Positions 5,943 through 10,683 of a stretch of DNA of 14,757 nucleotides are shown piece by piece. Positions within the stretch are counted from its first letter, which is position 1; every line of letters begins with the position of its first letter. The stretch is taken from NCBI GenBank assembly GCA_020446665.1, contig JAGREF010000217.1:1-14757 (forward strand). The letters are read 5' to 3'. A program made the translations under genes and the position numbers. Source of the DNA: Sphingomonadaceae bacterium (GTDB lineage: Bacteria > Pseudomonadota > Alphaproteobacteria > Sphingomonadales > Sphingomonadaceae). The notes under the pieces were generated by a model. The model made no database searches. It was not told the DNA's origin and saw nothing but the letters and a program-made list of their open reading frames with translations.

Positions 5943-8036
5943 ATGAGTTCCACCACAATCCGCCGCGCTGTTTTGCTGGCAGGGGCCACTTGCGCCGCAT
6001 GGCCAGCCATCGCCCATGCCGAAACGGCGGAGGATCGCGATTATCTGCCTGCCGATATTATCGTGACCGGCCAGCGTGACGGATATTCCAGCAATGACGG
6101 AACGAGTGCGACCAAGACCCCGACCCCGCTGATCAACGTGCCGCAGTCAGCAACCATGCTGACCCGCGACCAGATTGACGATCAGGGCATGACCCAGCTT
6201 GGCGAAGCCTTGCGCTATGTGCCAGGCATTTCGCTCGATACCGGCGAAGGGCATCGTGATCAGGTCTATATTCGGGGGCAGTCCAGCACCGCCGATTTCT
6301 ATCTCGACGGGCTGCGTGACGATGCGGAATATTATCGCCCGCTCTACGCGACTGAGCGCGTCGAAGTGCTCAAGGGCGCGAATGCGCTGATCTTCGGGCG
6401 TGGCGGCGCTGGCGGCGTGATCAACCGCGTGAGCAAGCAGGCAAATCCGTCCCGCTTCTTTGCGCAAGGCAACGCCTCACTCGACACATTTGGCGCATGG
6501 TCGCTGGCGGGTGATGTGAACACGCCGCTGAGCGATATGGCGGGCCTGCGGATCAACGCCACTTACGAGGATTTCGCCAATCAGCGGGACGCCTATGATG
6601 GCCGGTTTTTCGGCATTGCGCCAACGGTCACAGTAGAACTGGGCGCAGCCACGCGCCTGACGGCAAGCTATAATTACGAAGATGATCGCCGCGTGACCGA
6701 TCGCGGCATCCCCTCGCTCGGGAATGGCCCGCTACGCGGCTATGACCGGGCCTTTTTCGGCGATCCCGATTTCAATATCGCCACGGTCAAGGCGCATATT
6801 GCCCGCACAAGGCTGGAGCATGAATTCTCGGACGGGCTGAGTGTCAATCTGACTGGCCAATATGCGAATTACGACAAGTTCTACGCCAATGTCGTGCCCT
6901 CTGGTGCAACCGCAACGACGGTGGACCTAACCGGCTATACGTCAGGCACCAGCCGGGAGAACTGGATCGGGCAAGGCAATCTGGTGTGGCAAACCTCCAC
7001 CGGGCCGCTTCATCACACGCTGCTGGCCGGGTTCGAATTCGCCAACCAGCAAACCGATGCGGATCGCCATAATGTGATCTTCAGCGACGGGTCGAGCCGC
7101 CTGACTGTGCCGCTGGCCCGCAGGCTGGGAGTATCCGGCACACAAGTGGCGGGAATTTCGCGCAACAGCATGTCACAGCTGGATATGTTTTCCGCCTATG
7201 TGCAGGACCAGATCGCCATTGGTGATCACTTCCAACTGATCGGCGGCCTGCGCTATGATGAGATCACGCTGGAATCCGCCAATCTGGTCAATGGCTTCGC
7301 CGCGCGCCGCAAGGACACGATGTGGAGCCCGCGCTTTGGCGTGGTGGCGAAACCGATGGAGAGCTTGTCCTTCTATGGCAGTTACAGCCGTAGCTTCCTG
7401 CCGCAATCGGGCGACCAGTTCACTGTGCTGGACAGCAACAGCGCCACGCTGGATCCGGAACGGTTCGAAAATTACGAGATCGGCGCGAAGTGGCTGGTCA
7501 ATCCGGGCCTGTTCTTCACCGCCGCCATTTTCCGCATGGATCGGACGAACACCACCGCCACGGACCCGCTCAATCCCGGCTTCGTGATCCTGACCGGATC
7601 GAGCCGGGTCGAAGGGCTGGAGGTCCAGCTGGCGGGCGCAGTGAATGAAAAGCTGCAGCTCAATCTGGGCTATACCTATCTCGACGGGGAAATCCGCAGC
7701 GATACACGCAGCGCAGTGGCAGGCACGCCTTTGCAGCAATTGCCCACGCATCAGGCCTCGGCCTGGGCGCGTTACAAGCTGTCCGATGCCTTTGCCCTGG
7801 GCACGGGCGTGGTGTGGCAGTCCAGGCAGGATGCGGCGCTGGGCAGCAATGTGAAGCTGCCCGCCTATGCACGGGTCGATCTGGCGGCCTATTACGATGT
7901 GTCAGACCGGATTTCGCTGCAGGTGAATATCGAAAACCTGTTTGACCGGGATTATTACCCCAGCGCGCATGGCGCCAATAATATCCAGCCGGGCACGCCG
8001 CTCAGCGCGAGTTTTGGCGTGAAGGTGAAGCTCTGA
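5943..8036 (+). CDS. TonB-dependent siderophore receptor
   Basis: This outer-membrane receptor of 697 residues imports ferric siderophores with energy from TonB-ExbBD. The order is: signal peptide to about Ala26 (AIAHA/ETAE), a TonB-box-like ADIIVTG (37-43), a plug domain (about 60-165) with NVPQSATMLTRDQI, EALRYVPGI, QVYIRGQ, FYLDGLRDD and ERVEVLKGANALIFGRGGAGGVINRVSK, then a 22-strand barrel. The GRGGAGGVINRV form of the plug motif is typical of the Fiu/PiuA-like catecholate branch, so a catechol-type siderophore is a reasonable but unproven guess. The final residue is Leu rather than the usual aromatic. ATG 5943 has GAGG (5934-5937) at 5 nt; a TTG at 5907 in frame would begin before Fur-like site 2 and is not preferred. 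No siderophore synthesis, Fur or ABC genes are nearby. Its stop lies 3 nt from that of the convergent Fe-S gene. Confidence 0.95.
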   Translation: MSSTTIRRAVLLAGATCAAWPAIAHAETAEDRDYLPADIIVTGQRDGYSSNDGTSATKTPTPLINVPQSATMLTRDQIDDQGMTQLGEALRYVPGISLDTGEGHRDQVYIRGQSSTADFYLDGLRDDAEYYRPLYATERVEVLKGANALIFGRGGAGGVINRVSKQANPSRFFAQGNASLDTFGAWSLAGDVNTPLSDMAGLRINATYEDFANQRDAYDGRFFGIAPTVTVELGAATRLTASYNYEDDRRVTDRGIPSLGNGPLRGYDRAFFGDPDFNIATVKAHIARTRLEHEFSDGLSVNLTGQYANYDKFYANVVPSGATATTVDLTGYTSGTSRENWIGQGNLVWQTSTGPLHHTLLAGFEFANQQTDADRHNVIFSDGSSRLTVPLARRLGVSGTQVAGISRNSMSQLDMFSAYVQDQIAIGDHFQLIGGLRYDEITLESANLVNGFAARRKDTMWSPRFGVVAKPMESLSFYGSYSRSFLPQSGDQFTVLDSNSATLDPERFENYEIGAKWLVNPGLFFTAAIFRMDRTNTTATDPLNPGFVILTGSSRVEGLEVQLAGAVNEKLQLNLGYTYLDGEIRSDTRSAVAGTPLQQLPTHQASAWARYKLSDAFALGTGVVWQSRQDAALGSNVKLPAYARVDLAAYYDVSDRISLQVNIENLFDRDYYPSAHGANNIQPGTPLSASFGVKVKL

Positions 8037-8039
8037 TCT

Positions 8040-8594
8040 CTATTCACCCTCGGCCGGGGCAGAGGGGGCCATCGCAGGCACCGCCCTTGCCGCATCTTCG
8101 GCGCTGATCCCCGGCGCGGGGGCGGCGCTGATCCGCTCCTCCCGCCGGATCACCCGCCCGGCGCGCTGCACCGCGCGGATCAGGCGGGGATAGACGCCGC
8201 AGCGGCAGATATTGGGGATCGCGTCGCGGATTTCCTGCTCGCCCGGATCGGGATTGCGCGCCAGCAGCGCGGCGGCGGACAGGGCAATGCCCGGCGTGCA
8301 GAAACCGCACTGGATCGCCTGTTCTGCCACCAGCGCCTGTTGCACCGGATGGCTGCGATCGCGGCTGAGCCCTTCGATGGTGGTGACAAAGCGCCCCTCT
8401 GCCTCGGCAATGGTGATCAGGCAGCTGCGCAAGGCCTCGCCATCGACGATCACCATGCAGGCACCGCAATCGCCTTCGCCGCAGCCATATTTCGTGCCGG
8501 TCAGGTTCGCAGCATCACGCAGCGCCCAGAGCAGAGGCGTGTCCGGGTCCATATCGAACTGGACCGGGCGGGTATTGACGGTGAGTTTCGACAT
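8040..8594 (-). CDS. (2Fe-2S)-binding small subunit of a molybdenum hydroxylase (IorA-like), orphan
   Basis: This is a 184-residue small subunit of the xanthine dehydrogenase / isoquinoline 1-oxidoreductase family, which passes electrons from a molybdopterin-containing large subunit to an acceptor. The N-terminal plant-ferredoxin-like cluster uses Cys38, Cys43, Cys46 and Cys58 (GCGEGDCGAC...C). The C-terminal helical domain holds the second cluster through Cys96, Cys99, Cys130 and Cys132 (QCGFCTPG ... CRCGVYPR). A tail of about 30 residues rich in Ala and Pro (from 156) extends past the usual end. The molybdenum subunit that normally follows is absent: downstream is only the convergent receptor gene, and upstream is an aldolase. 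It lies 16 nt behind the aldolase gene, so it is probably co-transcribed with it. The start ATG 8594 has only a weak TAGGG ahead. Confidence 0.9.
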   Translation of the reverse strand: MSKLTVNTRPVQFDMDPDTPLLWALRDAANLTGTKYGCGEGDCGACMVIVDGEALRSCLITIAEAEGRFVTTIEGLSRDRSHPVQQALVAEQAIQCGFCTPGIALSAAALLARNPDPGEQEIRDAIPNICRCGVYPRLIRAVQRAGRVIRREERISAAPAPGISAEDAARAVPAMAPSAPAEGE

Positions 8595-8610
8595 GCGACC
8601 CTAAGCGAGT

Positions 8611-9369
8611 TCAGTCGCGCCAGCTGCGGTCAATGCTGTCCAGCTTGCGGATCCATGCCTGCAGATCGGCATGGCCGGGGCCGCCGGGCAGCTCGACCTG
8701 GTTCTGGTCCCGCTGATGCACGGCGATCACTTCGGGCGGCACAATGATCGGCTTGCCCATGCTGGCAGTCTTCACCTGCACTTCGCAGGCGCGCTGAAGC
8801 ATGTAGTAGGACAGGAACATTTCCGCCACCGTGCGCCCCATCACCACCGGGCCATGATTGCGCAGCATCAGAATGCGATTAGTGCCCAGGTTCTCCAGCA
8901 AGCGCGCGCCCTCTTCCTCGCGCACGGTAATGCCTTCGAAATCGTGATAGCCGATATGCCCCTGGAAGAAGCAGCTGTAGAAATTGGTCGGCGCCAGCCC
9001 TCCCTCGGTCGCGCAGACTGCCATCGTATCGGGCGTGTGCGTGTGCACAATGGCATGCGCCCAGTCGAGGTGGCGGTGGAAATAGGCATGCTGGGTAAAG
9101 CCGGCCTTGTTCACCGGGTAATTGCCCGACAAAGTGTTGCCATCAATGTCGATCTTGACGAGGTTTGACGCCGTGACTTCACCCCACAGCAGGCCAAAGG
9201 GGTTAATCAGGAAAGCATCGGGTTCATCGGGCACCCTCACGCTGATGTGGTTGTAGATGGATTCGCTCCACCCCAGCATGTCGAAAATGCGATAGCAGGC
9301 GGCCAGTTCCAGCCGTGCATTCCATTCCGCTTCGCTGCAAATGTCTGCGATCTTTGCCTGCGTCGCCAT
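8611..9369 (-). CDS. class II aldolase/adducin family protein
   Basis: This is a 252-residue cytosolic protein with the class II (zinc) aldolase fold. The Zn2+ ligands are seen as VHTHTPD (His109, His111) and RNHGPV (His172). The segment NKAGFTQHAYFHR (87-99) stands where fuculose/ribulose phosphate aldolases have PSSE..H; the catalytic Glu seems to be replaced by Gly90, as in the adducin-like branch, so classic aldolase activity is uncertain. Members of this branch occur in catabolic clusters with unknown or decarboxylase-like roles. ATG 9369 is preceded by AAGGA at 7 nt. The start region is almost identical to that of the divergent cupin gene. The Fe-S subunit gene follows 16 nt downstream, suggesting a two-gene operon. 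Confidence 0.9.
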   Translation of the reverse strand: MATQAKIADICSEAEWNARLELAACYRIFDMLGWSESIYNHISVRVPDEPDAFLINPFGLLWGEVTASNLVKIDIDGNTLSGNYPVNKAGFTQHAYFHRHLDWAHAIVHTHTPDTMAVCATEGGLAPTNFYSCFFQGHIGYHDFEGITVREEEGARLLENLGTNRILMLRNHGPVVMGRTVAEMFLSYYMLQRACEVQVKTASMGKPIIVPPEVIAVHQRDQNQVELPGGPGHADLQAWIRKLDSIDRSWRD

Positions 9370-9384
9370 TATGCATTCCTTTCC
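9365..9384 (-). repeat. left arm of a 20-bp inverted repeat covering the aldolase start
   Basis: On the minus strand this reads GGAAAGGAATGCATAATGGC and holds the Shine-Dalgarno and ATG of the aldolase gene. It matches the start region of the cupin gene (9552-9571) at 19 of 20 bases. Confidence 0.7.
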
Positions 9385-9437
9385 GCCTGAATCCGGTTGC
9401 CAGACCTATCGCACGGGATACCCGTTCGCGACAAGGC

Positions 9438-9464
9438 GTGACAGCCATTCTCCGACACGATAAT
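9438..9464 (+). promoter_or_regulatory. possible promoter of the cupin gene
   Basis: GTGACA (9438-9443) and GATAAT (9459-9464) are separated by 15 nt, a little short. The palindrome at 9470-9480 would lie on the transcription start. This is an inference from weak consensus matches. Confidence 0.3.
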
Positions 9465-9490
9465 AGTAAGTATGACATACAAACTGCCAA
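9463..9490 (-). promoter_or_regulatory. possible promoter of the aldolase operon
   Basis: The minus strand has TTGGCA (9485-9490) and TACTAT (9463-9468) separated by 16 nt. The palindrome at 9470-9480 sits in the spacer. The match is partial and the promoter is inferred. Confidence 0.3.
9470..9480. promoter_or_regulatory. palindromic operator-like site in the divergent region
   Basis: GTATGACATAC is a perfect 5-1-5 palindrome (GTATG/CATAC) near the centre of the 197-bp space between the aldolase and cupin starts. Its form resembles GntR/FadR-type operators. It overlaps both predicted promoters, as expected for a repressor controlling both directions. No regulator gene lies beside it. Confidence 0.45.
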
Positions 9491-9551
9491 CAGAGCGGTG
9501 AGTCGGAAATCATGGCAGGTCCTGCGACAAGGTGGCGCATGGCATTGCACG

Positions 9552-9571
9552 GGAAAGGAACGCATAATGGC
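9552..9571 (+). repeat. right arm of the 20-bp inverted repeat covering the cupin start
   Basis: GGAAAGGAACGCATAATGGC holds the Shine-Dalgarno (AAGGAA) and ATG 9567 of the cupin gene. It differs from the left arm (9365-9384, minus strand) at one base. Confidence 0.7.
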
Positions 9572-10025
9572 AAGCGCAACAAACGCTCCCCCTTCCGACA
9601 AGGCGGAAATCGTCGATGTCGGCTTTGGCTACAAACATCTGGTTGACCGGCTCAGCCCCGGCGGTCGCTATTTTGACGCGCAGACCGACGTGGACAGCCC
9701 CTGGGTCCCCTTTGGCGACAATGCCGCGATCAAACATCTCGCCTTCGACGTGCGCCAGAACCTGTTTTCCAACATCCTGTGGGTCAAGTGCCCCGGCGCG
9801 ATTGGCACGCATCTCCATCGTGGCACCATCACCATGGTCTGCCTGGAAGGCAGCGTGCGCTATCTCGAATATGACTGGGTGGCGACGCCCGGCGGCCTGA
9901 TCCAGGAAGTACCGGGCGAAAACCATACGCTGGTGACGGACACGATCACGCTGAACGATACGCCGACTGTGTTCGAAGGGCTGAAGCAACGCTCCAGCCA
10001 GTGCAAAGTGCTGATCGCGCCGTGA
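9567..10025 (+). CDS. cupin protein of the 2,4'-dihydroxyacetophenone dioxygenase (DAD) family, short form
   Basis: This 152-residue single cupin resembles the DAD family, mononuclear iron enzymes that cleave the C-C bond of hydroxyacetophenones. Metal-binding candidates are His82 and His84 (GTHLHRG), Glu101 (RYLEYDW) and His120 (PGENHTL). The pattern LEGSVRYLEYDWVATPGGLIQEVPGENHTLV is family-typical. The protein ends about 25 residues earlier than DAD proteins as I remember them: it stops after TVFEGLKQRSSQCKVLIAP, without the usual C-terminal helix segment. It could be truncated, or belong to a shorter cupin subfamily. ATG 9567 has AAGGAA at 6 nt; the frame stays open back to 9315, but that part crosses the aldolase start and looks non-coding. 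It is divergent from the aldolase operon and is likely co-regulated with it. Confidence 0.82.
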   Translation: MASATNAPPSDKAEIVDVGFGYKHLVDRLSPGGRYFDAQTDVDSPWVPFGDNAAIKHLAFDVRQNLFSNILWVKCPGAIGTHLHRGTITMVCLEGSVRYLEYDWVATPGGLIQEVPGENHTLVTDTITLNDTPTVFEGLKQRSSQCKVLIAP

Positions 10026-10063
10026 GGGAGGTGTCGGCAGGTTGCGCGGGAAGACATTCTTCA

Positions 10064-10092
10064 CGCGTCATTGCGAGGAGCAAAGCGACGCG
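10064..10092. repeat. short palindromic repeat (CGTCATTGCGAGGAG type)
   Basis: An outer 6-bp stem CGCGTC/GACGCG (10064-10069/10087-10092) and an inner stem TTGC/GCAA (10071-10074/10080-10083) enclose a GAGGA loop. The core CGTCATTGCGAGGAGC is a widespread dispersed repeat in proteobacterial genomes. It lies 38 nt after the cupin stop and may stabilise or end that mRNA. Confidence 0.65.
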
Positions 10093-10175
10093 GGATGGCC
10101 GTTTTGCGGAATGTGGGTCGAAAGGCAGACTTTCCGGCAACGATCCGATTGCTGACATTTGTCACCTTCCTCTAA

Positions 10176-10328
10176 CCCGTCACCCCGGGCTTGATCCGGG
10201 GTCCCGCTTTTCTTCCGGCGCAAGGCTTGCTCAAACGAGCAATTCGCGGAAATCAGAGCGGAGTGGCGCGATTGGTTCGAGGACATCGCCTGACCGAGAG
10301 CGATCCCAGCTTTCGCTGGGATGACGGG
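10176..10328. repeat. composite palindromic element (REP/MITE-like, 153 bp)
   Basis: Ends are near-perfect inverted repeats: CCCGTCACCCC (10176-10186) and GGGATGACGGG (10318-10328), 10 of 11 matching. Each end carries its own hairpin: CCCCGG/CCGGGG (10183-10188/10196-10201, 7-nt loop) and ATCCCAGC/GCTGGGAT (10303-10310/10315-10322, 4-nt loop). GTCACCCCGGGCTTGATCC-type and CCAGCTTTCGCTGGGATGAC-type ends are common dispersed repeats in sphingomonad and other alphaproteobacterial genomes. It has no ORF of its own and would need a transposase in trans. Confidence 0.7.
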
Positions 10329-10514
10329 AAGAGATTGCGGCAGCTCTCTACCCCATTCCAGCCCCTCAGCATCCGGACCTGACCGCCCCGGATAAGGGAA
10401 AGTGCGGGGCCAATCCTGCCAACTCCCTCCGCAACGCACAGTTTTCCTACATGCGGACGATCTGCCATAGCTTGCCTTGTCACCAACCGCGCTGAACTGC
10501 GTTTTCCCCTAAGG

Positions 10515-10525
10515 AGGTGTAACCC
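10515..10525 (+). promoter_or_regulatory. GTGTAACC motif, copy 1
   Basis: AGGTGTAACCC is the left arm of a perfect 11-bp inverted repeat with 10578-10588. The overlapping 12-mer GTGTAACCCTGT (10517-10528) is repeated exactly at 10598-10609. It is a possible operator of the MATE gene; inferred. Confidence 0.4.
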
Positions 10526-10577
10526 TGTCCGCCGCACGCCAAGCTATTGAAACAAAAGGCACTGCCCCTGCTCAACC

Positions 10578-10588
10578 GGGTTACACCT
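10578..10588 (-). promoter_or_regulatory. GTGTAACC motif, copy 2 (inverted)
   Basis: GGGTTACACCT is the reverse complement of copy 1 (11 of 11 bases). It stands 9 nt before copy 3 in opposite orientation. Confidence 0.4.
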
Positions 10589-10597
10589 TGTCACCCT

Positions 10598-10609
10598 GTG
10601 TAACCCTGT
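10598..10609 (+). promoter_or_regulatory. GTGTAACC motif, copy 3
   Basis: GTGTAACCCTGT is an exact 12-bp direct repeat of 10517-10528, located 81 nt further on (a multiple of three). Confidence 0.4.
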
Positions 10610-10626
10610 TCACAACTTCAAGCTGC

Positions 10627-10649
10627 GGGGAAAGCAAGATGGCTTCCCC
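10627..10649 (+). promoter_or_regulatory. leader hairpin with a start codon in its loop
   Basis: GGGGAA, a bulged A, and GC (10627-10635) pair with GCTTCCCC (10642-10649). The loop AAGATG (10636-10641) contains the ATG of the small ORF at 10639, and the Shine-Dalgarno GGGGA is held in the stem. It would hide the ribosome entry site of the leader ORF on which the MATE start seems to depend. The structure is seen by eye; folding energy was not calculated. Confidence 0.45.
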
Positions 10650-10683
10650 CGGCCCGCGCCCCCGGCTAACGCGGTTGCAATGA
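10639..10683 (+). CDS. possible leader peptide of the MATE gene (14 aa)
   Basis: The small ORF MASPGPRPRLTRLQ starts at ATG 10639 with GGGGA 7 nt ahead. It ends with TGA at 10681-10683, overlapping the MATE start as ATGA. The MATE ATG itself has no visible Shine-Dalgarno, so re-initiation after this ORF is a plausible way of translating it. The Pro/Arg-rich peptide could also slow ribosomes. The same frame is open back to 10513, right behind a perfect AAGGAGGTG (10511-10519); a CTG at 10525 would give a 52-residue product, but CTG starts are rare. Chance occurrence is possible. Confidence 0.35.
   Translation: MASPGPRPRLTRLQ

Larger units (their letters stand above)
10026..10679. other. 654-bp gene-poor stretch with repeats and the MATE leader
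   Basis: No convincing gene of normal size is present. The stretch holds a short hairpin repeat (10064-10092), a composite palindromic element (10176-10328), a plain segment (about 10330-10470) in which I see nothing, and a leader region (10475-10679) with GTGTAACC motifs, a small ORF and a hairpin before the MATE gene. Confidence 0.75.

Noticed and set aside
9315..9566. N-terminal extension of the cupin gene
   Set aside because: It crosses the aldolase start and the divergent control region; ATG 9567 has a clear ribosome binding site and fits the family N terminus.
10026..10679. CRISPR array, integrated element or transposase remnant
   Set aside because: The repeats are few, of different kinds and not regularly spaced; no integrase, cas or transposase sequence is seen.
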